From positions 434,001 through 498,000 of the forward strand of contig JAHBYU010000001.1 of assembly GCA_019635775.1 (NCBI GenBank): DNA of 64,000 nucleotides. The letters are read 5' to 3'. The notes beneath the pieces were generated by a model, which was given only the letters and a program-made list of their open reading frames with translations, did no database searches and was not told the origin of the DNA. The translations under genes and the position numbers were made by a program. This DNA comes from Rhizobiaceae bacterium. GTDB lineage: Bacteria > Pseudomonadota > Alphaproteobacteria > Rhizobiales > Rhizobiaceae. Below are positions 34,570 through 44,816 of this stretch, one piece after another. How positions within the stretch are numbered: position 1 is the stretch's first letter; every line of letters begins with the position of its first letter.

Positions 34570-34572
34570 GCC

Positions 34573-35175
34573 ATGACTGAAGCGCTTCAGGCACTTTCGG
34601 ACCATGTCGCCGGCAAGTTCGGCGACAGGATCGCGGCGACGGAGCTTGCCTTTGGCGAGTTGACCGTGACTGTCGCGGGTGACGATCTCATCGACATCGT
34701 CACCTTCCTGCGTGACGACCCGGCTTGCCGGTTCGTGTCGATCATCGACGTTTCCGGTGCGGACTACCCTTCGCGGGTCTTGCGCTTCGACGTGGTCTAT
34801 CACCTCCTGTCGCCTCAAAAGAACATTCGCATCCGTGTCAAAGTCATGACGGACGAGGACACCCCCGTACCTTCCGTGACCCCGGTCTATCCGGGCGCCG
34901 ACTGGTACGAGCGTGAGACCTACGACCTCTATGGCATCCTGTTTTCCGGACATCCGGATTTGCGTCGAATCCTCACCGACTACGGCTTCGAGGGTCATCC
35001 TCTCCGAAAGGATTTCCCGCTGACCGGCTTTGTGGAAGTCCGCTACGACGACGAGGTCAAGCGGGTCGTCTACGAGCCAGTCGAACTCAAGCAGGAATTC
35101 CGCAATTTCGATTTCCTTTCGCCGTGGGAGGGCACCGAGTACGTGCTGCCTGGCGATGAGAAGGCCAAGCAGTGA
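34573..35175 (+). CDS. nuoC: NADH-quinone oxidoreductase subunit C
   Basis: The product is 200 residues. NuoC is a 30-kDa-type subunit of the hydrophilic arm packed against NuoD. It shows the signature [40 protein letters not shown]. It is a separate gene from nuoD, unlike the nuoCD fusion of enterobacteria. A small extra gene follows before nuoD. Confidence 0.97.
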   Translation: MTEALQALSDHVAGKFGDRIAATELAFGELTVTVAGDDLIDIVTFLRDDPACRFVSIIDVSGADYPSRVLRFDVVYHLLSPQKNIRIRVKVMTDEDTPVPSVTPVYPGADWYERETYDLYGILFSGHPDLRRILTDYGFEGHPLRKDFPLTGFVEVRYDDEVKRVVYEPVELKQEFRNFDFLSPWEGTEYVLPGDEKAKQ

Positions 35176-35187
35176 TGGGAAGCTGTC

Positions 35188-35382
35188 GTGAGCTCTTGGC
35201 CGAACGGGCAGCTGGTTCTGGCGATTGCCATCGTGGTGGCGGCGCTCGGGCTTTTTCTCTGGCAGATACTCGTAACGACGAAACGAGCCGGTTATCTCAT
35301 CTCGGAATCGCGGGTTCCGCGTCGGTATCTGGTGCTCGGCGTCGTGATCGGTCTCGCCATCATTTACTACACGCGGCGATAG
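35188..35382 (+). CDS. small two-helix membrane protein inside the nuo operon
   Basis: The product is 64 residues, between nuoC (12-base gap) and nuoD (11-base gap). It starts with GTG preceded by a GGGAAG-like site. Two hydrophobic segments are clear: about residues 8-28 (LVLAIAIVVAALGLFLWQIL) and 46-61 (RYLVLGVVIGLAIIYY), with a basic connecting loop and RR at the C-terminus. I do not recognise a family and it is not one of the 14 core subunits. The snug fit on the same strand between two essential genes argues that it is expressed with complex I and could be an accessory or assembly factor. That role is inference only. Confidence 0.65.
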   Translation: MSSWPNGQLVLAIAIVVAALGLFLWQILVTTKRAGYLISESRVPRRYLVLGVVIGLAIIYYTRR

Positions 35383-35393
35383 TGGTTTGACAC

Positions 35394-36584
35394 ATGGCTG
35401 AACTTTCCGTCCGCAACTTCAACATCAACTTCGGCCCGCAGCACCCCGCCGCGCACGGCGTTTTGCGTCTCGTTCTCGAGCTCGACGGAGAGGTGGTCGA
35501 CCGCGTCGATCCGCATATCGGTCTGCTTCATCGCGGCACCGAGAAGCTGATGGAGAACAAGACCTATCTCCAGGCCGTACCCTATCTCGACCGCCTCGAT
35601 TACTGCGCGCCGATGAACCAGGAGCATGCGTTTGCGCTGGCTGTCGAGCGGCTTCTGGCGATCGAACTGCCGAAGCGCGGCCAGTTGATCCGCGTTCTCG
35701 TCTCGGAACTCGGTCGCATCCTGTCGCACATCCTGAACGTCACGACACAGGCCATGGACGTAGGCGCGTTGACGCCGCCGCTCTGGGGCTTCGTGGATCG
35801 CGAAAAGCTCATGGTGTTCTACGAGAGGATCAGCGGTTCGCGCATGCACGCGGCCTATATCCGTCCGGGCGGCGTCCACCAGGATATTCCCGATCAGGTT
35901 CTGGAAGACATCGGACGCTGGACCGACCAGTTCATGAAGACGATGGACGACCTGGACAATCTCCTGACGCCGAACCGCATCTTCAAGCAGCGCAACGTCG
36001 ATATAGGCGTGATCTCGCTGGAAGACGCGTGGGCCTGGGGTTTCTCGGGCGTGATGGTGCGCGGGTCGGGCGCGGCATGGGATCTGCGCAAGTCGCAGCC
36101 TTACGAGTGCTACCCTGAAATGGAATTCGACGTGCCGATCGGCAAGAATGGCGACTGCTACGACCGCTATCTCATCCGCATGGAAGAGATGCGCCAGTCG
36201 ATCAGGATCATCCGCCAGTGCCTCGAACGCCTTCTGGGCAAGGAACGTGGCGGACCGGTATCGAACACCGATGGCAAGATCGTGCCGCCCAAGCGCGGCG
36301 CCATGAAGCGCTCGATGGAAGCGCTGATCCATCACTTCAAGCTTTACACCGAGGGCTACCACGTGCCCGAAGGCGAGGTTTATGCCGCCGTCGAGGCGCC
36401 CAAGGGCGAATTTGGCGTCTATCTAGTGTCTGACGGCACCAACAAACCCTATCGCTGCAAGCTTCGCGCGCCCGGTTTCGCGCATCTGCAAGCCATGGAC
36501 TTCCTGTGCCGGGGCCACATGCTTGCCGACGTTACTGCAGTACTCGGCTCCCTCGACATCGTGTTTGGTGAGGTTGACCGCTGA
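35394..36584 (+). CDS. nuoD: NADH-quinone oxidoreductase subunit D
   Basis: The product is 396 residues. NuoD (49-kDa type) forms most of the quinone-binding pocket next to NuoB. The start [26 protein letters not shown], the [34 protein letters not shown] block and the late [20 protein letters not shown] and [23 protein letters not shown] are all intact. Its stop overlaps the nuoE start (TGATG). Confidence 0.98.
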   Translation: MAELSVRNFNINFGPQHPAAHGVLRLVLELDGEVVDRVDPHIGLLHRGTEKLMENKTYLQAVPYLDRLDYCAPMNQEHAFALAVERLLAIELPKRGQLIRVLVSELGRILSHILNVTTQAMDVGALTPPLWGFVDREKLMVFYERISGSRMHAAYIRPGGVHQDIPDQVLEDIGRWTDQFMKTMDDLDNLLTPNRIFKQRNVDIGVISLEDAWAWGFSGVMVRGSGAAWDLRKSQPYECYPEMEFDVPIGKNGDCYDRYLIRMEEMRQSIRIIRQCLERLLGKERGGPVSNTDGKIVPPKRGAMKRSMEALIHHFKLYTEGYHVPEGEVYAAVEAPKGEFGVYLVSDGTNKPYRCKLRAPGFAHLQAMDFLCRGHMLADVTAVLGSLDIVFGEVDR

Positions 36585-37774
36585 TGTCCGTTCGTCGTCT
36601 TGCAGATATTTCCGAGCAGCCCGCGGGTTTCGCCTTCAACAGCGAGAACAGCGCATGGGCGCAGAAGACGATTGCCAAATACCCGAAGGGCCGCGAGCAG
36701 TCGGCGGTCATCCCGCTGATGATGCGCGCGCAGGAGCAGGAAGGCTGGGTCACCAAGGCGGCGATCGAGTCCATCGCCGACATGCTGGACATGCCCTACA
36801 TCCGCGCCCTTGAGGTCGCGACGTTCTACACGCAGTTCCAGCTCAAGCCGGTTGGTACGCGCGCCCACATCCAGGTCTGCGGCACGACGCCGTGCATGTT
36901 GCGTGGCTCCGAAGACCTGATGAATGTCTGCCGAAAGAAGATCCATCACGACCAGTTCCACACGAACGCGGACGGAACGCTCTCGTGGGAAGAGGTCGAG
37001 TGCCTTGGCGCCTGTGTCAACGCGCCGATGGTTGCGATCTTCAAGGACACCTATGAGGACCTGACGCCCGAGAGGCTGGAAGAGATCATCGACGCATTTG
37101 AGCAGGGCAAGGGCGCGGATGTGCCTGTTGGCCCGCAGAATGGCCGCGTCTTCTCCGCGCCGCTGACCGGACAGAAGACCCTGCTTGACGAAAAAGCCGT
37201 ATTGAAGAGCACACGCGACAGGCTGATCGCGGAAGAACGGGCCGCTGAACAGGCCGCGTCTGACCCGGCCGAGATCGCGCCCTCCAATGCAGCCAAGCCA
37301 AAGACGGACGCGCCCGAGACCAATGCTGCCCTGAAATCGCCTTCGCCCGAAAAGGTGTCCGCGGCAGAGGAGAAAGCGGCAAGCGCCGGGGCTCCTGCGG
37401 TTAATGCCGCGGCTGCCAACGCGGCCGAACCGGCGGTTGAAGGCGAGGCGAAGCAGCGCAATTCGCGCACCAAGGCCGAAAAGCCGTCGCTTGACCACCC
37501 GGATCGCCCGGCTGGCATCGAAAAACCTCCCGTCGCCGACGATCTTAAGATGATCTCGGGCGTCGGGCCGAAGATCGAAGGTATCCTTCATTCGCTCGGC
37601 ATCTACACTTTCGCGCAGATTGCCGAATGGAACGCCGGACACCGCGAGTGGGTAGACAACTATCTGAATTTCAAGGGCCGCATCGATCGCGACGACTGGG
37701 TCAAGCAGGCCGAGGCGCTGCACAAGGGCGGCGTCGAGGAATATGTCCGCGTTTTCGGCAAGAAACCGGTCTGA
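36584..37774 (+). CDS. nuoE: NADH-quinone oxidoreductase subunit E with C-terminal helix-hairpin-helix domain
   Basis: The product is 396 residues, twice the usual 160-220. Residues about 1-185 are NuoE, the 24-kDa-type 2Fe-2S subunit, with ligands in [14 protein letters not shown] and [15 protein letters not shown]. Then comes a low-complexity Ala/Pro/Glu-rich linker of about 110 residues. The last 78 residues (from about 319, [20 protein letters not shown]) form a helix-hairpin-helix domain of the type once called flap-endonuclease-like (H3TH). Long NuoE of this kind is known in rhizobia. The same domain recurs in the gene after nuoF. Confidence 0.95.
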   Translation: MSVRRLADISEQPAGFAFNSENSAWAQKTIAKYPKGREQSAVIPLMMRAQEQEGWVTKAAIESIADMLDMPYIRALEVATFYTQFQLKPVGTRAHIQVCGTTPCMLRGSEDLMNVCRKKIHHDQFHTNADGTLSWEEVECLGACVNAPMVAIFKDTYEDLTPERLEEIIDAFEQGKGADVPVGPQNGRVFSAPLTGQKTLLDEKAVLKSTRDRLIAEERAAEQAASDPAEIAPSNAAKPKTDAPETNAALKSPSPEKVSAAEEKAASAGAPAVNAAAANAAEPAVEGEAKQRNSRTKAEKPSLDHPDRPAGIEKPPVADDLKMISGVGPKIEGILHSLGIYTFAQIAEWNAGHREWVDNYLNFKGRIDRDDWVKQAEALHKGGVEEYVRVFGKKPV

Positions 37775-37784
37775 GGGCTAGAGC

Positions 37785-39089
37785 ATGCTTCAGGACAAAG
37801 ACCGCATCTTCACCAACATCTACGGGCAATTCGACCGCTCGTTGAAGGGTGCGATGTCGCGTGGCATCTGGGACAATACCAAGGGCCTGCTGGACAAGGG
37901 GCGCGACTGGATCGTCAACGAGATGAAGGCTTCCGGCCTCCGCGGGCGCGGCGGCGCGGGTTTCCCGACCGGCCTCAAATGGTCTTTCATGCCCAAGCAG
38001 AGCGACGGCCGTCCCTCTTATCTCGTTGTGAACGCTGATGAATCCGAGCCGGGCACCTGCAAGGATCGTGAGATCCTGCGCCACGACCCGCACACGCTGG
38101 TCGAGGGTTGCCTGGTCGCCGGCTTCGCGATGGGCGCGGTCGCGGCATACATCTATGTACGCGGCGAGTTCATCCGCGAGCGCGAGGCGCTGCAGCGTGC
38201 CGTGGACGAGGCCTATGACGCCGGGCTGATCGGCAAGGACAACAAGAACGGCTACGATTTCGACATCATCGTCCATCATGGCGCCGGCGCCTATATCTGC
38301 GGCGAGGAGACGGCGCTTCTGGAGAGCCTCGAGGGCAAGAAGGGCCAGCCGCGTCTGAAGCCGCCATTCCCGGCCAATGTCGGCCTCTATGGTTGCCCGA
38401 CGACCGTGAACAACGTCGAGTCCATTGCCGTTGCGCCGACCATCCTGCGGCGCGGCGCGGCCTGGTTCTCATCCTTCGGCAGGCCCAACAATGTCGGCAC
38501 CAAGCTCTTCTGCGTTTCCGGTCACGTGAACACCCCGTGCACGGTCGAGGAAGCGATGTCGATCTCGTTCCGCGAACTCATCGACACGCATTGCGGCGGC
38601 ATCCGTGGCGGATGGGATAATCTGCTGGCCGTTATTCCCGGCGGTTCTTCCGTGCCGATGGTGCCGGCGGAGCAGATCATCGACGCGCCGATGGATTTCG
38701 ACGCGTTGCGCGACCTCAAGTCCGGCCTGGGTACCGCTGCGGTGATCGTCATGGACAAGTCCACCGACGTGGTGAAGGCGATCGCCCGTCTGGCCTATTT
38801 CTACAAGCACGAAAGCTGCGGGCAGTGCACTCCTTGCCGCGAGGGCACCGGCTGGATGTGGCGTGTCATGGAGCGGCTGGTGCGCGGAGAGGCGCAGAAG
38901 CGCGAGATCGACATGCTGCTCGACGTCACCAAGCAGATCGAGGGGCACACCATCTGTGCGCTCGGCGACGCAGCCGCATGGCCGATCCAGGGTCTGATGC
39001 GGCATTTCCGTGGCGAGGTGGAGCGCCGCATCGACGAGTTCTCGCGCAATTCGCACCGGGTGGAGCCGGTGCTGGTCGCGGCGGAGTAG
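37785..39089 (+). CDS. nuoF: NADH-quinone oxidoreductase subunit F
   Basis: The product is 434 residues. NuoF binds NADH and FMN and is the electron entry point of complex I. The FMN/NADH site [20 protein letters not shown], the segment [28 protein letters not shown], and the 4Fe-4S motif [15 protein letters not shown] (with the fourth Cys later in [12 protein letters not shown]) are complete. It lies ten bases after nuoE and four before the next, accessory gene. Confidence 0.98.
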   Translation: MLQDKDRIFTNIYGQFDRSLKGAMSRGIWDNTKGLLDKGRDWIVNEMKASGLRGRGGAGFPTGLKWSFMPKQSDGRPSYLVVNADESEPGTCKDREILRHDPHTLVEGCLVAGFAMGAVAAYIYVRGEFIREREALQRAVDEAYDAGLIGKDNKNGYDFDIIVHHGAGAYICGEETALLESLEGKKGQPRLKPPFPANVGLYGCPTTVNNVESIAVAPTILRRGAAWFSSFGRPNNVGTKLFCVSGHVNTPCTVEEAMSISFRELIDTHCGGIRGGWDNLLAVIPGGSSVPMVPAEQIIDAPMDFDALRDLKSGLGTAAVIVMDKSTDVVKAIARLAYFYKHESCGQCTPCREGTGWMWRVMERLVRGEAQKREIDMLLDVTKQIEGHTICALGDAAAWPIQGLMRHFRGEVERRIDEFSRNSHRVEPVLVAAE

Positions 39090-39093
39090 AGCG

Positions 39094-39756
39094 ATGGTCG
39101 AGACGAAGCGTCCCGCTGCTGAGACTGGTGGACTGGTCACTCCGCTGCCGGCCGAAATGGCAAGCGCCGTCAATCTGTTTGCCCACCCGTTTGCGGGAGC
39201 CGCCGCCGCGTCGGCTGTCGGTATTGGCATGGCAAGCCAGATGTTCGGTTTCTGGATGGGCGCCGTTTCCGGGATGGCGCAAGCCTCGCAGCGCATGTTC
39301 GCGCCTGTGGGCGGGAAGGCCGATGGCACGGCGGATGTTCGCAAAGCGCCTTCGGCATCCACTCGCGCCAGGACGACTGCAAAGGTACTGATCGAGGAAA
39401 CGCAGTCTGCCGCGCTGGAGATAGCAGGCGACGTTGCGGCCAAGGCGGAAGCGCCGTCGATTGCCGAGAAGGCGCTGGACTTGCAGCCGGAAGATTTCAG
39501 GCAGCCCAAGCCGCTCGCCCGGCCGAGGAAGGTCGACGACCTGAAGGCAATCTCCGGTGTCGGTCCGAAGCTGGAAAAGGTGTTGAACGAGCTTGGCGTC
39601 TGGACCTATGCGCAGATCGCGGCGTGGACGCCGCAGGAGATCGCATGGATCGACGACTACCTTTCCTTCAAGGGTCGCATCCAGCGCGACGACTGGATCG
39701 GGCAGGCGGGCAAGCTGTCTGTGAACAAGGCGGGACTTTCGGGGAAGAAGCGTTAG
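39094..39756 (+). CDS. helix-hairpin-helix accessory protein, paralogue of the NuoE C-terminus
   Basis: The product is 220 residues, between nuoF and nuoG. The N-terminal half is Ala/Met/Gly-rich with a hydrophobic or amphipathic stretch ([31 protein letters not shown]) and looks phasin-like. A variable linker follows. From residue about 148, [20 protein letters not shown] starts a helix-hairpin-helix domain of about 60 residues. By hand alignment 36 of 60 positions match the C-terminal domain of NuoE in the same operon, so the two domains share an origin. Function is unknown. Context suggests a protein or nucleic-acid contact linked to complex I rather than electron transfer, since no metal-ligand Cys are present. 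Confidence 0.75.
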   Translation: MVETKRPAAETGGLVTPLPAEMASAVNLFAHPFAGAAAASAVGIGMASQMFGFWMGAVSGMAQASQRMFAPVGGKADGTADVRKAPSASTRARTTAKVLIEETQSAALEIAGDVAAKAEAPSIAEKALDLQPEDFRQPKPLARPRKVDDLKAISGVGPKLEKVLNELGVWTYAQIAAWTPQEIAWIDDYLSFKGRIQRDDWIGQAGKLSVNKAGLSGKKR

Positions 39757-39814
39757 GCTTGCTGGCGTCGGTTCGGCAGGAAATAGCGGCTCGCGCCGCC
39801 GGGGTTTGAGAAGA

Positions 39815-41899
39815 ATGGCTAAGATCAAGGTCGACGGGAAAGAGATCGAGGTACCCGACCACTACACGCTGCTCCAGGCGGCGGAAGAGGCGGGCGCCGA
39901 GGTGCCGCGCTTCTGCTTCCACGAGCGGCTGTCGATCGCCGGCAACTGCCGCATGTGCCTCGTCGAGGTGAAGGGTGGGCCGCCCAAGCCGCAGGCCTCG
40001 TGCGCCATGGGTGTGCGCGACCTGCGCCCCGGCCCCAACGGCGAGACGCCGGAAATGTTCACCAATTCGCCGATGGTCAAGAAGGCCCGCGAAGGGGTGA
40101 TGGAATTCCTGCTCATCAATCATCCGCTAGACTGCCCGATCTGCGACCAGGGCGGCGAATGCGACCTGCAGGACCAGGCGATGGCCTTCGGTGTCGATTC
40201 ATCGCGCTACAAGGAAAACAAGCGCGCGGTCGAGGACAAGTATATCGGTCCGCTCGTCAAGACGGTGATGAACCGCTGCATCCACTGCACGCGTTGCGTC
40301 CGCTTCACGACAGAGGTCGCCGGCATTTCCGAGCTTGGCCTGATCGGTCGCGGCGAGGATGCCGAGATCACCACCTATCTCGAACAGGCGATGACTTCCG
40401 AGTTGCAGGGCAACGTCATCGACCTTTGCCCGGTCGGCGCGCTGACGTCGAGGCCGTTCGCCTTCACCGCGCGCCCATGGGAACTGACCAAAACCGAATC
40501 CATCGACGTGATGGATGCGGTTGGTTCCGCGATCCGCGTGGATTCGCGCGGTCGCGAAGTGATGCGCATCATGCCGCGCGTCAACGACCAGGTGAACGAG
40601 GAATGGATTTCCGACAAGAGCCGCTTCATCTGGGACGGTCTGCGTTCGCAACGGCTCGACCGCCCCTATATCCGCAAGGACGGTCGTCTGGTCGCGGCAA
40701 GCTGGCCGGAAGCCTTCGAGGCAGTCAGGCATGCCGTCGCCAAGGCCGCGCCGGACCGCATCGGCGCGATCGCAGGTGATCTCGCGACCGTCGAGGAGAT
40801 GTATGCGCTGAAGCAGCTCATGCAGGGACTTGGCGCACCAGCCATCGACTGCCGTCAGGATGGGGCCGCGCTCGATCCGTCGATGGGCCGCGCCAGCTAC
40901 ATCTTCAACACGACGATCGAAGGCATCGAACTGGCCGACGCCGTGCTCATCATCGGCTCCAATCCACGCTTCGAGGCTTCCGTGCTGAACGCGCGTATCC
41001 GCAAGCGCTGGCGGATGGGCAACCTGCCGGTCGGCGTGATCGGCGATGTTGGCGACATCCGCTATGATTACGAGCAACTCGGGGCGGGCCCTGACACGCT
41101 CAAGGCGCTTGCCGATGGCGAAGGCAGCTTCTTCGAGGTGCTTAAAGGCGCCACGAACCCGATGATCATCGTCGGGCAGGGGGCACTTGCCCGTTCAGAC
41201 GGCGCGGCCGTCCTTGCACAGGCGGTGAAGCTCGCGCAGGCCGTAAACGCGGTGCGCGACGACTGGAACGGATTCAACGTACTGCATACGGCGGCTGCTC
41301 GGGTAGGCGGTCTCGACATCGGTTTCGTGCCTGGTCTGAGCGGCAAAAGCGTCTCTGGCATGCTTGGCGGCGGGGTCGATGTGCTCTTCCTGCTCGGCGC
41401 CGACGAGCTCGATACGGCGGCGATGGGCGACAGCTTTGTCGTCTACATCGGAACGCATGGCGACGCCGGTGCGCATCGCGCCGACGTCATCCTGCCCGGT
41501 GCGACCTACACCGAGAAATCCGGCACCTACGTCAACACGGAAGGCCGTGTACAGATGACAAGCCGCGCCGGCTTCGCGCCGGGTCAAGCCAAGGATGACT
41601 GGGCGATCCTGCGGGCGCTTTCGGACGTGCTTGGCAAGAAGCTGCCTTTCGATTCGCTTCCCGCACTGCGCAAACAGCTTTGTGGCGAGTATCCGCATCT
41701 GGCCGCAGTCGACCAGATCGAGGCCGGGGACATCGCAGAACTCGACCGCGTCGCGCGGCTGGGCGGCAAACTGACAAAGGACACCTTCACCTCGCCGGTG
41801 ACGGATTTCTACCTCACCAATCCGATCGCGCGCGCCTCGGCCGTCATGGCCGAATGCTCGGCTCTCGCGAAGAACGGCTTCAGGCAGGCGGCGGAATAG
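39815..41899 (+). CDS. nuoG: NADH-quinone oxidoreductase subunit G
   Basis: The product is 694 residues from the ATG at 39815. NuoG is the largest peripheral-arm subunit and holds several Fe-S clusters. The N-terminal ferredoxin domain has [19 protein letters not shown]; the His/Cys cluster region reads [25 protein letters not shown]; a third set is [13 protein letters not shown]. The rest is the molybdopterin-oxidoreductase-like domain (from about residue 220), which is structural in complex I. Confidence 0.97.
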   Translation: MAKIKVDGKEIEVPDHYTLLQAAEEAGAEVPRFCFHERLSIAGNCRMCLVEVKGGPPKPQASCAMGVRDLRPGPNGETPEMFTNSPMVKKAREGVMEFLLINHPLDCPICDQGGECDLQDQAMAFGVDSSRYKENKRAVEDKYIGPLVKTVMNRCIHCTRCVRFTTEVAGISELGLIGRGEDAEITTYLEQAMTSELQGNVIDLCPVGALTSRPFAFTARPWELTKTESIDVMDAVGSAIRVDSRGREVMRIMPRVNDQVNEEWISDKSRFIWDGLRSQRLDRPYIRKDGRLVAASWPEAFEAVRHAVAKAAPDRIGAIAGDLATVEEMYALKQLMQGLGAPAIDCRQDGAALDPSMGRASYIFNTTIEGIELADAVLIIGSNPRFEASVLNARIRKRWRMGNLPVGVIGDVGDIRYDYEQLGAGPDTLKALADGEGSFFEVLKGATNPMIIVGQGALARSDGAAVLAQAVKLAQAVNAVRDDWNGFNVLHTAAARVGGLDIGFVPGLSGKSVSGMLGGGVDVLFLLGADELDTAAMGDSFVVYIGTHGDAGAHRADVILPGATYTEKSGTYVNTEGRVQMTSRAGFAPGQAKDDWAILRALSDVLGKKLPFDSLPALRKQLCGEYPHLAAVDQIEAGDIAELDRVARLGGKLTKDTFTSPVTDFYLTNPIARASAVMAECSALAKNGFRQAAE

Positions 41900-41903
41900 A
41901 CGC

Positions 41904-42947
41904 ATGGAAGACTTTTTCTTCACCTACGTTCTGCCGGCGCTGATCATCCTGCTGAAGTCGGTCGTGCTGATCGTCATCCTGCTGGTTGGCGTCGCCTACC
42001 TGCTCTATGCCGACCGCAAGATCTGGGCGGCGGTCCAGCTTCGGCGCGGTCCGAACGTTGTTGGCCCATGGGGTACGCTGCAGGCCTTCGCGGATCTTCT
42101 GAAGTTCGTGTTCAAGGAACCCGTCATCCCGTCGGGCGCCAACAAGGGCGTTTTCCTTCTCGCGCCGCTCGTTTCGGCCGTGCTCGCAATCTCTGCCTGG
42201 GCCGTTATCCCGGTCAGCGAGGGATGGGCGATCGCGTCGATCAATGTCGGCATCCTCTATGTCTTCGCCATCTCGTCGCTTGAGGTCTATGGCGTCATCA
42301 TGGGCGGCTGGGCATCGAACTCGAAATATCCGTTCCTTGGCGCCTTGCGCTCGGCCGCGCAGATGGTGTCCTACGAGGTCTCGATCGGCTTCGTCATCGT
42401 CACGGTGCTGCTTTGCGTCGGCTCCCTCAACATGACCGACATCGTGCTTTCGCAGCGCGACGGGCTTGGCACCATGCTAGGCCTGCCCAACTCGTTCCTC
42501 GACTGGCACTGGCTGGCGCTGTTCCCGATGTTCATCATCTTCTTCATCTCGGCGCTTGCCGAGACGAACCGCCCGCCCTTCGATCTCGTCGAGGCCGAAT
42601 CGGAACTCGTCGCCGGCCACATGGTCGAATATTCCTCGACGCCGTTCCTGCTGTTCTTCCTCGGCGAATATGTCGCCATCGTCCTCATGTGCGCGCTGAC
42701 CACCATCCTTTTCCTTGGAGGCTGGCTGCCGCCGTTCGATTTCGCGCCCTTCACATGGGTGCCGGGCGTCATCTGGTTCGTGCTGAAGCTCTGCTTCGTC
42801 TTCTTCATGTTCGCGATGGTGAAGGCCTTCGTGCCGCGCTACCGCTACGACCAGCTCATGCGACTCGGCTGGAAGGTGTTCCTGCCGATCTCGCTGTTCA
42901 TGGTTGTCGCCACCGCCGCCTTCCTCAAGATCACGGGGCTGGGCTGA
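41904..42947 (+). CDS. nuoH: NADH-quinone oxidoreductase subunit H
   Basis: The product is 347 residues with about eight helices. NuoH (ND1 type) completes the quinone chamber in the membrane. Marks are [23 protein letters not shown] early, [38 protein letters not shown], and [27 protein letters not shown]. Its stop overlaps the start of a small extra gene. Confidence 0.98.
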   Translation: MEDFFFTYVLPALIILLKSVVLIVILLVGVAYLLYADRKIWAAVQLRRGPNVVGPWGTLQAFADLLKFVFKEPVIPSGANKGVFLLAPLVSAVLAISAWAVIPVSEGWAIASINVGILYVFAISSLEVYGVIMGGWASNSKYPFLGALRSAAQMVSYEVSIGFVIVTVLLCVGSLNMTDIVLSQRDGLGTMLGLPNSFLDWHWLALFPMFIIFFISALAETNRPPFDLVEAESELVAGHMVEYSSTPFLLFFLGEYVAIVLMCALTTILFLGGWLPPFDFAPFTWVPGVIWFVLKLCFVFFMFAMVKAFVPRYRYDQLMRLGWKVFLPISLFMVVATAAFLKITGLG

Positions 42948-43138
42948 TGGGCGCGGCGACAATCGGTGCATTGGCTGGTCTGGCGGTGGCCATCGTGGAC
43001 TTCTTCCTGCTGCGCCTGCTTGCCACGCGGGTCGATCTGGATGAGACGAAACGCGTTCTGAAAATCACCGGCATCAGCCAGCTTGTGCTGCTGCCGGTCG
43101 TGGGCTGGTTCGCCGGCCCGCTCATAGCTGGAGAGTGA
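42947..43138 (+). CDS. small membrane protein between nuoH and nuoI
   Basis: The product is 63 residues. The ATG overlaps the nuoH stop (TGATG) and its own stop is one base before nuoI, so it is tightly coupled on both sides. Two hydrophobic segments flank a short charged loop: residues about 3-23 ([20 protein letters not shown]) and 42-60 ([20 protein letters not shown]), with the loop [17 protein letters not shown] do not recognise the family. Translational coupling to two core subunits argues that it is real and made in step with complex I; a stabilising or assembly role is only inferred. Confidence 0.7.
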   Translation: MGAATIGALAGLAVAIVDFFLLRLLATRVDLDETKRVLKITGISQLVLLPVVGWFAGPLIAGE

Positions 43139-43139
43139 A

Positions 43140-43631
43140 ATGTCAGCGCTAGCCCAGGCCGCCAAGTCGCTGCTTCTGAAGGATTTCGTGGGAGCCTTCT
43201 TCCTGTCGATGCGCCAGTTGGTGTCGCCGAAGGAGACGGTGAACTATCCGCATGAGAAGGGGCCGCTGTCGCCGCGCTTTCGTGGCGAGCATGCTTTACG
43301 CCGCTATCCGAACGGCGAGGAACGCTGCATTGCCTGCAAGCTTTGCGAGGCGATCTGCCCGGCGCAGGCCATCACGATCGAGGCCGGTCCGCGCCGCAAC
43401 GACGGCACGCGCCGCACAGTACGTTACGACATCGACATGGTGAAGTGCATCTATTGCGGCTTCTGCCAGGAAGCCTGCCCGGTGGACGCCATCGTCGAGG
43501 GACCGAATTTCGAGTTCGCCACGGAAACGCGTGAGGAACTCTATTACGACAAGGCAAAGCTGCTCGCCAACGGCGACCGCTGGGAGCGGGAAATCGCCCG
43601 CAACCTCGAACTCGACGCACCTTATCGGTGA
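43140..43631 (+). CDS. nuoI: NADH-quinone oxidoreductase subunit I
   Basis: The product is 163 residues. NuoI has two 4Fe-4S clusters (N6a, N6b) leading to NuoB. Both ligand sets are complete: [16 protein letters not shown] and [16 protein letters not shown]. The N-terminal amphipathic helices and [21 protein letters not shown] are typical. A gap of 247 bases, unusual for this operon, follows before nuoJ. Confidence 0.98.
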   Translation: MSALAQAAKSLLLKDFVGAFFLSMRQLVSPKETVNYPHEKGPLSPRFRGEHALRRYPNGEERCIACKLCEAICPAQAITIEAGPRRNDGTRRTVRYDIDMVKCIYCGFCQEACPVDAIVEGPNFEFATETREELYYDKAKLLANGDRWEREIARNLELDAPYR

Positions 43632-43665
43632 GGGCAGGGACGACGATCTGAGGAGAACGGCTGTT

Positions 43666-43703
43666 CTTCTCCGGGCCTCAAGGGCCCGCTTCTCCCGGAG
43701 AGG
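43666..43703. repeat. palindromic element in the nuoI-nuoJ gap
   Basis: TCTCCGGG at 43668-43675 pairs perfectly with CCCGGAGA at 43694-43701, extendable by wobble on the outside. A competing hairpin (GGAGAAC at 43652-43658 with GTTCTTCTCC at 43663-43672) shares the left arm. No T tract follows, so it is more like a rhizobial intergenic palindromic repeat or an RNA-processing hairpin than a terminator. Confidence 0.5.
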
Positions 43704-43878
43704 GGGGAAGGAAAGACTAAAGATGGACGCGCCGCACAGGCTCGTCTAAGGCATCGGCCAAATCCGATGCTTGAACGGAGTGTGAAGCTGCAGCGGTGCA
43801 AATCGTTGTTGTTTCATGGAGTAGGCGGCTTTGCACCCGGAGGCGGGCGCGAGCCAGGACGTAAACCGGGGACTACCA

Positions 43879-44496
43879 ATGCTCAACGGACTTGAAGCGG
43901 TATTTTTCTACCTCTTCGCCTTCATCGCGGTCGCATCGGCCTTCATGGTCGTGTCGGCCCGTAACCCCGTGCATTCGGTGCTGTTCCTGATTCTTACCTT
44001 CGTCAATGCTGCGGGTCTGTTCCTGCTGACGGGCGCCGAATTCCTCGCCATGATCCTGCTCGTCGTCTATGTCGGCGCGGTCGCTGTGCTGTTCCTGTTT
44101 GTAGTGATGATGCTCGACGTCGATTTCGCCGAGCTGAAGAGTGGAGCGCTGCAATACGCGCCGATCGGCGCTTTCATCGGGCTGATCCTTGCGGCCGAAC
44201 TTATCATCGTGGTTGGCGGTTACGCCTTGGCGCCGGAGCTTGCCGGCACGGGCGCTCAGCCGACGCCGCCAATCGAGACCCGGCACAACACCGCCGCTCT
44301 CGGCGACATCCTCTATACGGACTACGTCTACTACTTCCAGATCGCGGGCCTTGTGCTGCTGGTCGCCATGATCGGTGCAATCGTGCTGACTCTGCGCCAC
44401 AAGCCGGGCGTCAAGCGCCAGTCCATCGCCGCTCAGGTGGCGCGCGGGAAGGACGCTATCGAGGTCAAGAACGTCGAGACGGGAAAAGGCATCTGA
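43879..44496 (+). CDS. nuoJ: NADH-quinone oxidoreductase subunit J
   Basis: The product is 205 residues from the ATG at 43879. NuoJ (ND6 type) has five helices and includes the pi-bulge helix linked to proton pumping. Visible are [56 protein letters not shown]. The upstream frame to 43831 would add a leader with no family match and was not used. It begins the second block of the operon, nuoJ-K-L-M-N. Confidence 0.97.
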   Translation: MLNGLEAVFFYLFAFIAVASAFMVVSARNPVHSVLFLILTFVNAAGLFLLTGAEFLAMILLVVYVGAVAVLFLFVVMMLDVDFAELKSGALQYAPIGAFIGLILAAELIIVVGGYALAPELAGTGAQPTPPIETRHNTAALGDILYTDYVYYFQIAGLVLLVAMIGAIVLTLRHKPGVKRQSIAAQVARGKDAIEVKNVETGKGI

Positions 44497-44497
44497 G

Positions 44498-44806
44498 ATG
44501 ACTGTCGACATCGGACATTTCCTCACCGTTTCGGCGATCCTGTTCACGATCGGCGTGTTCGGCATCTTCCTGAACCGCAAGAACGTGATCGTCATCCTCA
44601 TGTCGGTCGAGCTTATCCTGCTCGCCGTGAACCTGAATTTCGTTGCGTTCTCGGCCGCGCTGAACGATCTGGTCGGACAGGTCTTCGCGCTGTTCGTGCT
44701 TACCGTCGCCGCCGCCGAGGCCGCCATCGGTCTTGCGATACTCGTCGTATTCTTCCGCAACCGCGGCTCGATCGCGGTCGAAGACGTCAACATGATGAAG
44801 GGCTGA
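44498..44806 (+). CDS. nuoK: NADH-quinone oxidoreductase subunit K
   Basis: The product is 102 residues with three helices. NuoK (ND4L type) carries membrane glutamates of the proton path, seen in [17 protein letters not shown] and [14 protein letters not shown]. It lies one base after nuoJ and ten before nuoL. Confidence 0.98.
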   Translation: MTVDIGHFLTVSAILFTIGVFGIFLNRKNVIVILMSVELILLAVNLNFVAFSAALNDLVGQVFALFVLTVAAAEAAIGLAILVVFFRNRGSIAVEDVNMMKG

Positions 44807-44816
44807 TGGTCTGATC

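Noticed and set aside
36584..39756. DNA-nuclease function for the helix-hairpin-helix domains
   Set aside because: The domain has been labelled flap-endonuclease-like, but no catalytic acidic cluster or nuclease domain is present. Only the hairpin fold can be supported.
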